A stretch of 64,000 nucleotides of DNA from an uncultured Acetobacterium sp. (lineage in GTDB: Bacteria > Bacillota > Clostridia > Eubacteriales > Eubacteriaceae): positions 992,001 through 1,056,000 of the forward strand of contig NZ_OY760905.1 of assembly GCF_963664135.1 (NCBI RefSeq), in the 5' to 3' direction. Shown here one piece after another: positions 26,814 through 37,500 of the stretch. The notes beneath the pieces were generated by a model, which was given only the letters and a program-made list of their open reading frames with translations, did no database searches and was not told the DNA's origin. The position numbers and the translations under genes are program-made. Each line of letters opens with the position of its first letter. Position 1 is the first letter of the stretch.

Positions 26814-29681
26814 CTAGTATTTGTCCATATCATCGTCCAAATTGATTATAACTTCGGACGAACGTGAACTGGTTGTTTTCACTGGTTTGGAAACTGTTTC
26901 TTTTTCGATTGAACTTCGTGTTTTCGAATGCTTAATTTTAAAGGCGTCCACCATTTGTTTGAGCATTTCGGCCTGGCCGGACAGCTCTTCACTGGCGGCG
27001 GCGCTTTCTTCAGCCGTGGCGGAATTGGTTTGAACGACCTCCGATACCTGCTCGATCCCCCGGTTGATCTGGGCGATTTCAGAGGCTTGGGCGTTAGAGG
27101 CCTGGGCGATGCTGCCCACCAGATCGGTCACTTTTTGGATTTGATTCAGAATCTCTTTGAGGCTTGCTTCAGTCTGATCCGCAATTTTCGTACCGACACT
27201 GACCCTGTCAATCGAGCCCTCGATCAAACCGGTCGTTTCCTTGGCGGCTGCGGCGCTACGGGCTGCCAGGCTTCTGACTTCTTCGGCGACCACGGCAAAA
27301 CCCTTGCCATGCTGACCGGCCCGGGCCGCTTCAACGGCGGCGTTTAAAGCCAGAATATTGGTCTGGAAGGCGATGTCGTCAATAACTTTAATGATCTTGG
27401 AAATGCTTTTTGATGATTCATTAATGTCAACCATCGCGGCGACCATCTGATTCATCTGATCATTGCCCACTTCCGCATTACTGCGAACCTGCATGGCCAA
27501 GTCGTTGGCTTCATTGGCATTGATGGCATTTCGCTTGGTTTCTGCGGCTACTTCTTCAATCGAAGCGGTCAGTTCCTGAATCGCACTGGCCTGTTCGGTG
27601 GTTCCCTGGGACAAGGCCTGACCGCCATCAGAAATCTGCTGGGACCCCATTTCAACCTGACTGGCCGCAATATTAATGTCGGACATGGTGGTGCTGAGAT
27701 TGGAGGTGATGTCGTTCAGAGCTGTTTTGATGGCCTGGAAGTCGCCCAGATAGTCTGCAGTGATGTGCTGATCCAGGTTTCCATGGCCGATTTCTTCCAA
27801 AGTATCAGTGATTTCACTCACATAGCTTTTGAGGAAGTCGACGGTCAGATTCATGTTGTCCTTGATAATGGTGTAATCGCCCTGATAGGCACCCACCATC
27901 CTGGTGTTTAAGTTCCCCTGGGCCAGTTCGTTTAAGATCGCCGATGCTTCCTGAACCGGTGCCACCACAGCATCAAGCGTCGCATTGACGCCGTCAACAA
28001 TCCGGGCGAAATCGCCCTGATGTTTGCTGATATCCGCCCGGGTATCAAGTTTGCCTTCAATACCGGCCTGAGCCAGCATGCCAACATCTTCAACCAGTCC
28101 ATTGATTGATTCCACACATTGATTAACTGAATGGCCAATCGTCCGAAATGTTTCGTATGTTGTCTGAGTATCCGCATCACAGTCGGCAAGCTCAATTAAA
28201 ACATTGGTATTCCCCTGGGAAAGTTTGGTCAGTTCAGTCACCAGCTTTTGGGTTTCGTTTTGCTGATAGTCCGAAATTTTTATCATCCGCCGTTCTTCTT
28301 TCCGAATAGCTGTCTGATCGGTTATGAATTCCATCGCGCCAATGGTTTTACCGGAACGATCAGTGATCGGTACCCCCGTATATGAAATATCAAGATCCAA
28401 ACCATTTGGGTGAGCATCCGTTTCGCCGATTGCGGTATGACCCGTGCGCATCGCTCTGGTGCAGGCACAGTTCTCAGAATGGCAATCGGATGTCTTAAAA
28501 AGACTGTGACACGGCTGACCCAGGGCTTCTTTTTTGGCACGTCCCACAACCTGAGCTGCGGAATCATTCAAATAGAGAATATCGAAGTTATTATTAATGA
28601 TTAAAACCGGGTTTGGCATGACATTAATGTAGCCAACCAGCGTATCCAGGATATCATTGACCCCTTCAACAATATCTTTGAAACTGCCATTAAAGCCATC
28701 TGCCGTACCTCTCGTGTCCAAACGTCCTTCCACGGCAGCTTGGGACAACAGGGTCGATTCGGCAATCAGGTTTCGGATGGTTTCGATGGTCTTTTTAAGC
28801 GCCGGTGAGATTTCGTCCCGGTCATCCTTAACGTCAATCATCGCCGAAACATCGCCTTCAGAAATCTGGTTCATGGTAGCAATCACTACATTCTGCAGAT
28901 CATCGGCCAATCCATCCATCGCCATGGCCATCTGACCAATTTCATCGCGGCTACTCATATTCAGGCGTTCACCCAAATGACCCTGACGTATTTCTTTGAT
29001 CATATATTCCGCTTTTTTAAGCAATCGACTGATGACCATACTGAGAAAAAAACCCAGGGTCAGAGCTAACAGAGCGCCAATAACCATGAAGATCGTCATG
29101 GTTGTCACGACGCTATTTGTCTGGCTGTGATTGGCCTCAGACAGTTGTTTACCATCCTCCACCGTCATATCATGAATTTTTCCCAGGGCATCCTGTTCAG
29201 CCTGCGAGGCAATCCCGGCGCTCCCGGTCGGTGCGATCCGGGCAAGGGCTTCTTGATCCTGATTCTGGCTGGCCAGGGCCATCACCGCATCCAACTCTGT
29301 CGCATATACCTTCCGGGAATTGAGAAACTGCTGATACAATTGTTGCATCTCATCGTCAAGAATATTCTGTTCAAAGTTCTCGGATAGTTGGGAGATTTTA
29401 TTGCGGCTCGCAGCAATTTTATCGGCACTCGCCTGAATGGTTGCGGGATCATTGGCGATGATCATATCTCTGACATAGCCATTGATCTTCCCAAACTCAA
29501 TGCCCATGTTTCCGCTCGCCGAGGTTGGCAGCGTTACGTGTTCATACAGTTTCGTGCTGGATGCATCCAATGCTTTAATGTTCGTGATCCCCACATAGCC
29601 CACAATACCGACAATGACTGTTACCAGTATAAATCCGGCTAAAAGCTTTGTTCTGATCTTCATGTTGTAAAACCATTTCAT
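26814..29681 (-). CDS. Chemoreceptor with Cys-bearing PAS domain
   Basis: A 955-residue methyl-accepting chemotaxis protein, clearly a tandem duplicate of the 23394-26258 receptor: the N-terminal [17 protein letters not shown] and the whole signalling domain are nearly identical. The external four-helix bundle has diverged strongly ([20 protein letters not shown]), so the ligand probably differs. The PAS domain ([19 protein letters not shown]) holds [20 protein letters not shown], a four-cysteine cluster unlike that of the sister protein, followed by [23 protein letters not shown] precedes the ATG. Confidence 0.9.
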   Translation of the reverse strand: MKWFYNMKIRTKLLAGFILVTVIVGIVGYVGITNIKALDASSTKLYEHVTLPTSASGNMGIEFGKINGYVRDMIIANDPATIQASADKIAASRNKISQLSENFEQNILDDEMQQLYQQFLNSRKVYATELDAVMALASQNQDQEALARIAPTGSAGIASQAEQDALGKIHDMTVEDGKQLSEANHSQTNSVVTTMTIFMVIGALLALTLGFFLSMVISRLLKKAEYMIKEIRQGHLGERLNMSSRDEIGQMAMAMDGLADDLQNVVIATMNQISEGDVSAMIDVKDDRDEISPALKKTIETIRNLIAESTLLSQAAVEGRLDTRGTADGFNGSFKDIVEGVNDILDTLVGYINVMPNPVLIINNNFDILYLNDSAAQVVGRAKKEALGQPCHSLFKTSDCHSENCACTRAMRTGHTAIGETDAHPNGLDLDISYTGVPITDRSGKTIGAMEFITDQTAIRKEERRMIKISDYQQNETQKLVTELTKLSQGNTNVLIELADCDADTQTTYETFRTIGHSVNQCVESINGLVEDVGMLAQAGIEGKLDTRADISKHQGDFARIVDGVNATLDAVVAPVQEASAILNELAQGNLNTRMVGAYQGDYTIIKDNMNLTVDFLKSYVSEITDTLEEIGHGNLDQHITADYLGDFQAIKTALNDITSNLSTTMSDINIAASQVEMGSQQISDGGQALSQGTTEQASAIQELTASIEEVAAETKRNAINANEANDLAMQVRSNAEVGNDQMNQMVAAMVDINESSKSISKIIKVIDDIAFQTNILALNAAVEAARAGQHGKGFAVVAEEVRSLAARSAAAAKETTGLIEGSIDRVSVGTKIADQTEASLKEILNQIQKVTDLVGSIAQASNAQASEIAQINRGIEQVSEVVQTNSATAEESAAASEELSGQAEMLKQMVDAFKIKHSKTRSSIEKETVSKPVKTTSSRSSEVIINLDDDMDKY

Positions 29682-29900
29682 TTTTAAAATCTCCTGTCAC
29701 ATTATTTAAATTATAATTATTCTAATCTTTCCTTGTTTAATAATCAAGTTGATTTCCACATGTTTCTGTAAAAAACATGTTAACTCGTGCTTTTATTTCA
29801 AACTTATTGATCAAAAGAAATAAAACGATCCTAATCGGCATCCGTCGCCGTCTGATTTTACTGATGATCGGGATATGCAGGTATTAAATAGCGTCAACTA

Positions 29901-29931
29901 AAAAAGCAGCGACTCAAGGTTCGCTGCTTTT
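29901..29931 (-). terminator. Terminator after amidohydrolase
   Basis: AAAAAGCAGCGA pairs with TTCGCTGCTTTT across CTCAAGG. The same design recurs at 26654 and 39523. Confidence 0.75.
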
Positions 29932-29942
29932 ATCAAAATTAA

Positions 29943-31176
29943 TCAGAGCGATTTATAGACCTTCCCGGCCTTCATCACAAAATCCACCATTTCCATCACG
30001 GTGATGTCTGCAAAAGGATTGCCAGCAACGGCGATGATATCCGCTGTTTTGCCCGGGGCCAGCACGCCGAGATCATCCCGCCTCAGCATTTCGGCGGCCA
30101 CACTGGTGGCGGCTTTCAACGCCCGCACCGGGATTATACCATTGATCACCATTTCCCCAAACTCCTGGGCGCCGGTGACGCCGTAGTCGTGGAGTCCCAG
30201 ATCGGTGCCAAACACCAGTTTAACCTCGCTGTTGGCAAAATTGGCGGCTGTTTCCAGCAGGGTGTCCTTGTATTTGCGGACCTTTCTTTTCGCTGCCGGG
30301 GTAGCACCGGAGGTGACCCAATATTGGTCATCATCAGCAAACCGGGCTCCGCAAACCACGGCATAGTGGGTGAGGATCACAAAAACGCCTTTTTCGGTAA
30401 TCAGATCAATCGTCTCTTGCGATGCCAGACTGCCGCTCAATCGATCGCACCCCGGCTGTCACGGCCATTTTCACGGCTTCATCGCCCATCACATGGGCGG
30501 CCACCGGGCGGTCCTGCTGGGCAGCGGTTTCCACCAGAACATTCATCTCTTCCTGGGTATAGGCCACATAAACCGGGTCATCCGAGGGGCTGGAAAATCC
30601 GCCGGAAGCGGCAAACTTAATCCAGTCGGCCTCCCACTTGATTTCGTTTCTGACGGTGCTGCGGATCTCGTTTGGCCCGTCCGCCAGACAGTTCTGGGTG
30701 GCATTACAAACCGGATTAAGCAGGGTGGTCAGATCCATATGGCCGCCTCGGGGCGAAATCATATGACCTGAGGTGATTAGCCGGGCGCCTTCGATCAGGC
30801 CGGAATCAACCGCATGTTTGATATCCTGAATGGTGTAGCCGGTCACATCCATATCGCCGCAGTCCCGGACGGTGGTAAAACCGTTGTTCAGGTGGATTTT
30901 CAGGGCCTCGGCACCGTAAAGCGCCTTGGCTGCTGAGGAATAGCTCCAGAACCCGCCGGGCAGTTCGGACCGCGAGGTAATGTGCACATGGGCGTCGATC
31001 AGACCCGGCATCACCAATTTGTCGCCCAGATCGATCCGCTCGGCCCCCGGGGGTGCCGCTACGGTGCTGCCGATTTCCTGAATCACGCCGTCTTGAACTA
31101 AAATTTCCCGGGGACCGACTGGCGCATCGGTCAGCCCATCCCAAAAATTGCCTGCTGAAATTACTGAAACTGTCAT
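29943..31176 (-). pseudogene. Metal-dependent amidohydrolase, frameshifted
   Basis: An imidazolonepropionase-like amidohydrolase split into two frames. The first part (31176 to about 30435) has LVMPGLIDAHVHITSRSELPGG with the HxH ligands, DWIKFAASGG with the bridging Lys, and PVAAHVMGDEAV with the next His. It reads ...GVRSIE and then shifts. The second part continues with GSLASQETIDLITEKGVFVILT and ends with VFGTDLGLHDYG, which holds the metal-binding Asp, and GKTADIIAVAGNPFADI. The family reads SIEHGS at the join: two bases of the His codon appear to be missing near 30434-30435, removing a metal ligand and the frame. The loss is not in a homopolymer, which makes a simple sequencing slip less likely. 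Confidence 0.8.
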
Positions 31177-31196
31177 AAATGTATTCTCCTTTTTTG

Positions 31197-34100
31197 TTAT
31201 GGTTGTTTTGTCCAGGTGTGTGTGTTGGAATCATAGGTGTAGGTGCCACCGATTTTGGCATAGGCAGTTATAAACCCTGCTGAATTGTTGGTTCCCATGG
31301 TTTGTAAAGCGGCAGAGATTGTGACACCGGCCGGGATGTTCGTGATGGTCGTTAAGTGGCAAGAGAAAAAAGCTGCATTGGCAATGGTTGTCAATTGTGA
31401 ACCCGCAGCAAATTCTACGGAGGTAAGTGTACCACAACTATCAAAAGCATTCTTATCGATGATTGTGACATTCTTAGGAATCGCGATGGTACTTAGGATA
31501 AAACAGCCTTTAAAAGCGCTATCGCCTATGGTTTTCAATAGTGAATCCGCAGCAAACGTCACGGTGGCAAGTTTTGGACAATAATAAAACGCACTTGCAC
31601 CAATGGTTTCGACATTCTTAGGAATCTCGATGGTGCTTAGGTTTTCACAGCCTTCAAAAGCACGGTCATCAATGGTTTGCAGAGTTGAAGGCGTTGTAAA
31701 TGTCACAGCGGTAAGGTTTTTACAATTTTCAAACGCACTCGTGCCAATGGCAGTGACACTGGCGGGAATGGTCACAACGCCGCCGGGCCCAGAGTAGGCG
31801 GTGAGCACCCCATTAGTTATTCTAAACTGATCCTTGGCATTATACACAGCCGTAATCGTTGTTGATTTTTTGTCACTATCAATGGTTTGCGTGACCGTAT
31901 CGGCTCCTGTCACCGTAAAGGCCGGACTGCCGGTAAACCCATAGCTCGGCTTGGCGTCCAGGGTGATGGTGGCGGTATAGGCTTTTGTGCCGTCAAATTT
32001 TTCATCGGTGGCGACAGGGGTACTGTCCCCATCTTTCCAGCTCACCGTCCCGGTATACTGGTCATCGGTGATGGCTGTCACCGGTGTTTCGCCGTTAAAC
32101 GGCACCTTAACTGCGTCAAGTTCCAGTTTTGTAACTGGATTATAGGTCACCGTCACTGCACAATCTGCAGTTTTACTAACATCTGTTGTGGTAACCGTAA
32201 TCGTAGCTGTTCCTATTGTTTTTGCTGTGACCTTTCCGGTATTGTCCACCGTGGCAACTGCTTCATTTCCGGATGACCAGCTAACTTCTTTATCGGTAGC
32301 ATCGGTCGGTGCTACCGTGGCTGCTAACTGGGTAGTGGCACCTATGTTAACCGTGGCTGTTGTCGGATTGACTGAAACACCCGTCACCGATTGGGGGGTT
32401 GTCACCGATACCGTATTGGAAACCCCGGGGGTTGTCCCTCCGGTCACCAGCAGTCTGAAATCGTAGGCTGTCAGGGATGTGAGTCCGGTGATCGTCGCCG
32501 TGGTGGAATTTCCATCCAGTGATGCTGTGGCGGTCGAATCGCTCCAACTCGTCCCAGCAGTTGGTTTCTGTTGCACTTTTACCGATGTCGCCCCGGTTTG
32601 AGCCGGCCAGCTAAAAGTCGCTGTGTTATCAGAAGCCGCGGTTCTGGCAAAGCTGTCTGTCGAAACCGGCACCGTGCAGCTCGCACTGGCAATGGCACTA
32701 TCGTAATACCCGGACCGTGTGGCAATGGCCTTTAGGGTGATATTACTGGTAACTGAAATCTCTGCCGACGCTCCAACTACTTTTGTGGTGTTTTGGGCGC
32801 CCGCCGTCGTCGGGTCTGATCCATCGGTGGTGTAGTAGATCGCGTCCGCCCCTTGTGAAAAAATGGTCATCGTGATCGGAAAGGCAACTGCCCCGGATGG
32901 GCTGATGACTGGTTGTGATTGGGTAGGTGTATCCCCCCCGCCTGAAGGCAGTGCTGGCATAGTCGGCGGCGTCGCAACTCCCGGTGCCACGGTAAAAGCA
33001 CCCGGACGGGTTGCAAAGCTGGCGCCATTGGCCTGAATATCCGCGTGTTGGATTGGCCCCGGACCCGAGAAAGTAGCTCCCGTTCCTTGCACAACCAAGT
33101 CTTGGATTAAGGCCGTCGGTGAGGTTATGACGCCGCAATTAGGTGCCCCCATTAGAACCGAGAACAGTTGCACTTGGCAGCCTGGTAATAAAGAGACGTG
33201 CGTATCAGGAGTCAGTAAACTAAGGCTGCCAATGGGGCCGCCAACACTAACGCCACCGGCAGAACCGTCACTGCTACCGGCCGTGATTTGCATCGGTGCA
33301 CCCGCTCCCGGGCCGCCACCCGAAGTAGCTGCCGTGAATTGGGTGCCACCGGGTAAGAAAAATGCGAACGCTTGGTCGGGATTTCCGGAAATATTGACAC
33401 CCGTTCCCGGCGACATTCTGGAAAAATACGCGATATAAACATTTTGTAATTCAGTAGTTATAGAACCTGTTGCTTTGGTCGTAATTTGGTCTTCATTAAT
33501 CGTGTCGGCTGAGATTTCTTCAGCCTTTTCAGCGACTTGTTCGGTACCGATGTACAGATCGCCATTGATGTGAAGATTCCGGAGCTTTATCCCATCGGCT
33601 TTAACGAACACGTCACCATTGATCACCTCGGTGCCGGTTGCCGGCCCATAAGTGCCGGCTTTGTCATAAACCACCGGTTCAACCTGGGTTTTGATAACCT
33701 GCACCAGCAGCGCTTCCAGCCGCAACGAGCTCCCCACCGTCCCAAGCTGATCGCCGTCTTTAATCCACTGGTTTTCATCGGCTGGCAGATCCCCAACATT
33801 CTGAACATGACCCCGATACTGGACACTATAGCCAGAAATTGGTTTTCCATCACTATCAGTCAGGACAATTTTAACGGCTTCAATCCGCAGACTTTCCCCC
33901 CGGGTCCCGGCGTAATCGCCATCTTTGGGCCAGTTGGTGACATCATTCTCGTCATACAGCCAGCCTTTGTTCTGAACATGGACGTTATAGTGCAGCTCCA
34001 TTCCATCGGGAATGGTTCCGGTGAGTTTGATTTCAAACCCCTCAATCCGCTTGGACTGACCCTCAGTACCGATGATTGCCGGACTGTCCACCCAGCTGCT

Positions 34101-34241
34101 GTCAGTGGGATAATCCCCCAAATCCTGGATGTGCCCGCGATAGGCCACCCCCACCAGGTCATCTGCAGCCAATGCCGTTGCCGGCAGACATAACAAAAAC
34201 AGTGTGATAAAGGCACACCAGTAAATAAGCTTGCTTTTCAT
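31197..34241 (-). CDS. ChW-repeat surface protein with BspA-type LRRs
   Basis: A 1014-residue secreted protein. Signal peptide to about residue 26 (FITLFLLCLPATALAA). Three ChW repeats (GVAYRGHIQDLG, HYNVHVQNKGWL, QYRGHVQNVGDL) follow at residues 30-190. Next is a beta-rich region shared with the 50488 protein (GTEVINGDVFVKADG...LHINGDLYIG), then a chitobiase-type CHB_HEX domain (DAIYYTTDGSDPT), a fibronectin III-like domain, a Big_2 immunoglobulin-like domain (TGVSVNPTTATVNIGATTQL), and BspA-type leucine-rich repeats (VTAIGTSAFENCKNLTAVTF and similar) at about 850-1000. It probably binds surfaces or polysaccharides. It has no LPXTG; ChW repeats likely anchor it to the wall. It ends 20 bases before the amidohydrolase start. 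Confidence 0.88.
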   Translation of the reverse strand: MKSKLIYWCAFITLFLLCLPATALAADDLVGVAYRGHIQDLGDYPTDSSWVDSPAIIGTEGQSKRIEGFEIKLTGTIPDGMELHYNVHVQNKGWLYDENDVTNWPKDGDYAGTRGESLRIEAVKIVLTDSDGKPISGYSVQYRGHVQNVGDLPADENQWIKDGDQLGTVGSSLRLEALLVQVIKTQVEPVVYDKAGTYGPATGTEVINGDVFVKADGIKLRNLHINGDLYIGTEQVAEKAEEISADTINEDQITTKATGSITTELQNVYIAYFSRMSPGTGVNISGNPDQAFAFFLPGGTQFTAATSGGGPGAGAPMQITAGSSDGSAGGVSVGGPIGSLSLLTPDTHVSLLPGCQVQLFSVLMGAPNCGVITSPTALIQDLVVQGTGATFSGPGPIQHADIQANGASFATRPGAFTVAPGVATPPTMPALPSGGGDTPTQSQPVISPSGAVAFPITMTIFSQGADAIYYTTDGSDPTTAGAQNTTKVVGASAEISVTSNITLKAIATRSGYYDSAIASASCTVPVSTDSFARTAASDNTATFSWPAQTGATSVKVQQKPTAGTSWSDSTATASLDGNSTTATITGLTSLTAYDFRLLVTGGTTPGVSNTVSVTTPQSVTGVSVNPTTATVNIGATTQLAATVAPTDATDKEVSWSSGNEAVATVDNTGKVTAKTIGTATITVTTTDVSKTADCAVTVTYNPVTKLELDAVKVPFNGETPVTAITDDQYTGTVSWKDGDSTPVATDEKFDGTKAYTATITLDAKPSYGFTGSPAFTVTGADTVTQTIDSDKKSTTITAVYNAKDQFRITNGVLTAYSGPGGVVTIPASVTAIGTSAFENCKNLTAVTFTTPSTLQTIDDRAFEGCENLSTIEIPKNVETIGASAFYYCPKLATVTFAADSLLKTIGDSAFKGCFILSTIAIPKNVTIIDKNAFDSCGTLTSVEFAAGSQLTTIANAAFFSCHLTTITNIPAGVTISAALQTMGTNNSAGFITAYAKIGGTYTYDSNTHTWTKQP

Positions 34242-34286
34242 GATTGTTTCTCCGTTCGATCTTAGTCTATTTTAATCAGGTAATTC

Positions 34287-34352
34287 ATCTTACCATTGCA
34301 ACTAACCTTTGTCCATTATCAAAAGGCGTATTTTAAAGGACAAAAAGGCGTA
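34287..34352 (-). promoter_or_regulatory. ChW-gene promoter with two TACGCC boxes
   Basis: On the minus strand TACGCC (34347-34352) is repeated 22 bases later (34325-34330), then nine bases to TGGACA (-35, 34310-34315), 17 bases, and TAAGAT (-10, 34287-34292). The same order and near-identical spacing recur at 39437-39501 before the other large ChW gene. Confidence 0.7.
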
Positions 34353-34395
34353 TTTCTATAAAGACTGCACACAAACAAGCCATCCGACAACAGAC

Positions 34396-34424
34396 AAACC
34401 CCACAGCGTGAGACTGTGGGGTTT
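34396..34424 (-). terminator. Terminator after 1562-residue surface gene
   Basis: AAACCCCACAG pairs with CTGTGGGGTTT. The 34242-34535 gap contains only this and the promoter described above. Confidence 0.8.
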
Positions 34425-34535
34425 GAAAAAAGAGACCCCAAAGGATCTCTTAGTCTGTCGGTAATCTACTGGCTGGTCTGCCAACAAGCCGACTTTATAA
34501 GCTGGCTGGCTTCAGATTTGCTGCTAACCTTTTTG

Positions 34536-37500
34536 TTATTCGCTCTTCACCAGCTTAATCCGAATCCCTTCCAGCCGCAGGCTCAGGGTCGATGTGCCAG
34601 CGGTTTCACCGGATTTAAACCAGCTGCTGCTGTCGTTTTCGTCTCGCAGCCAGCCCTGATTCTGCACATGAACATTGTACAAAAGGGTATAGCCGGGCAG
34701 ATTTTTCAGGGTCAGACAGATGTTTTCCAACCGCAGGCCTAATCCAGTCGTTCCGGCTTCGGTGCCCATGGCAAAGGGTCCCAGATTGCCCTGATTCTGC
34801 ACATGGACTTCAGTGTCAATCGTTGCGCCAGCCGGAACATCGCCGGTCAGCTCCACTTTCAGAGCTTCCAGCCGTTTGGACTGACCGTAAGTTCCCGATA
34901 GGTTTCCATCGGTGGTCCAGTCATTTTCCCAGCCGTAGTCCTGAACATGGGTCTGGTACTGGACGCCGATGGCTGCGGCCGGACTGTCACCAATGACCAC
35001 GTTAATGGCGGTATCAGCGTAGTTTTCCATGCTCACCAGCACGGTAATGGTAGCTGTCAAGGCTGTCGTTTCCGCCGACGCCGTGACCTGTTCCCCACTG
35101 GCTGATAGCGGGTTGAGGAACCCATAGGTGAGGTGTCCCAACTGATCAATGGTGGGTGGTCCACTTAAAATACCCCTGGGATCACTAAATGGCCCCAGCC
35201 AGAAATGGGTTTCGCCCCGGTTTGTCGGCAGCAGCGTGCCCAGATCGGTTGAGCCAGACTGCTGGCCCCCGGTAACCGGAAGGCTAAGCTCGGGGATGAC
35301 CGGTGCTTCGTGTTTCTCAACCAAAACCGTGGTTTGGGTGGTGTAGTCCTGATAACCCGGACAAGTGATTTTAAGATAAACCTTGTGTTCCCCAGCATTT
35401 TCCATGGCCGGCGGCGTGGTGGTAAAGGTGATCCCGTCCAGACTGTAATAGATGACCGAACCAGCCGGAGCCCCGGTGATGTCCACGGCCAGATTACCAG
35501 AGGGATCAAAGGTAATGGTACCAGGATTGACAGTGATGCCCGGCATTACCGGCGTTGCCGGTGGGGTGTAACCGCCACCACCGCCCCCAGAACTGTTTGC
35601 ATTAACCGTCAGGGTTCCGGGAGTATAGGAAAGGAGGTAATTATCACTAATGGTACCGCCACTGGGAACAATCGGATAGGTTCCGGTAATCCCTTTGGTA
35701 CTATCATTTTTTAAATAGGTGCAGTTAAATACCACATTGGTCAGGAACTCACCCGAAACCAGCCCGTCAGCGTTAAACTGATAAACCGGTGCCTCGGCCC
35801 CGACGTTGATGGTATCGCTTTGGGCCGTGACCGTTACCGGCTGCTGGCTGATGGAAAATGGAATCGCCGTCGAACTACCGGTATAATCCAGATTACCGAT
35901 TGGCACGGAAATCACTAGCTGGTAGGCACCGGCATTTTTCGGCGCCACCGCATTGCTGTAGCCCTTACCATCGGTGCTGATATAGAGATAGGTTAGATTG
36001 GCAATAGCAACAGCATCCGACGTTCCGGCTTTTTTAATCACCGGAGCTGCGTCCAGCGCAATCGGCTGGCCGTTATAGGCTCTGCCCGTGATGCTGCCAC
36101 TGATATCAACCGGGGTTCTGACCTTCAGGACCAGATTGTTCCCATCCTTGGCGATATTGTAGCTACTGTTGTCGGATGAAAAATAAGCCAGATAGGATGA
36201 TGCATCCATCACTGGTGCTCCCAGAACAGCTACAATCACCGGAATCCCTGGGGTGGGTACCACATTGTCGCTCCCCGAAAAGGTCAATAATGAAACTCCA
36301 ATGTCAGCACCGTTGGTTAATGTCCCATTGACGGCGACTGGCGTTTTAAAATCAGTTGTGTACATTAATCCCATATTAACAGGGGTTCCGCCGGTTGCTG
36401 TATAAACGCCGCCTGACTGGCTGATGGTTCCACCGACGGTATTTCCAGTGACCACCGGATTGCCGCTGATATTAAAGGTGCTTTCTGAGACTTTGCTGGG
36501 GAGCAGTCCTCCAGCAGTGTTACCATCTGTATTTGAGCCAGTGGCATTATTTCCGGTGATGGTGCCACCGGTTAGTTCCAGTTGTTGGTTCTCTGAGGTA
36601 ATCCCTTGACCCAGCCCCCCACAATAAAGCCCTTCATTGCCGGTGATGGTGCCACCGGTCATAGTCATTTTCAATCTGGCATCGACCCCACCTGAATAAT
36701 AACCTTTATTGGCCGTGATCACTGCATTGCCGGATAAAGTAAAGGTGCCATTGTTTTGAATTCCGCCGGCGCCAATATCGGTATTCAAGGCATTCTGATT
36801 GCCGTAAATTTTACCGCCAGAAATAGTCAGAATGGTCCTGGCAATAAGTCCGGTGTCAGTGATAGTGCCACAGTTATTGTATATCGCTCCGGCATTCCAG
36901 CCGTAATTGCCGGTGATGGTCCCACCATCCATCGTGAAGATTGCCGATTTTCCTGTCGCCGGCGCATTATTATTGACCGCAGCACGACTGTTATTAGACG
37001 CGCCATCACGGGCATTATTCTGAATAATCACGCCGTCGTGCATCGTAACCATTCCCTGATTATTGACAACCGAGCCACTGGTTGTAATCCCCAAATTTGT
37101 GGTTCCCCGGCCCAGAATCGGATCATCATCACCAGTCCAGACCGCCCCGCCATCCAGGGTCAGGGTGTTGGCACTGCTTCCGCCAAGGGTCAGGTTCCCC
37201 TCATTCGTAACGGCAACCATGTCACTGCCAGCCAGACCACTTCCCCGGACGATTTGATTATTGCCATCGGAAAGCAGGGTAACAGCTTTGCTGATGGTGA
37301 TTGGGTCAGTCAAGGTCAGGCTTTTGTTTAACGTAATGGTACCGCCGGTGGTATTATTATTGCAGGCGGCAATGGCCTCTGCCAGCGCCCCGCTGTCGGT
37401 CGTCCCGCCAGTCGTTAATACCCAGCTGGCTTCTGGTTTGTCCATCACCGTCACCGTAACGGTATTGCTTCTGGTGGTAGCGGTGATACCACTGGCATTC

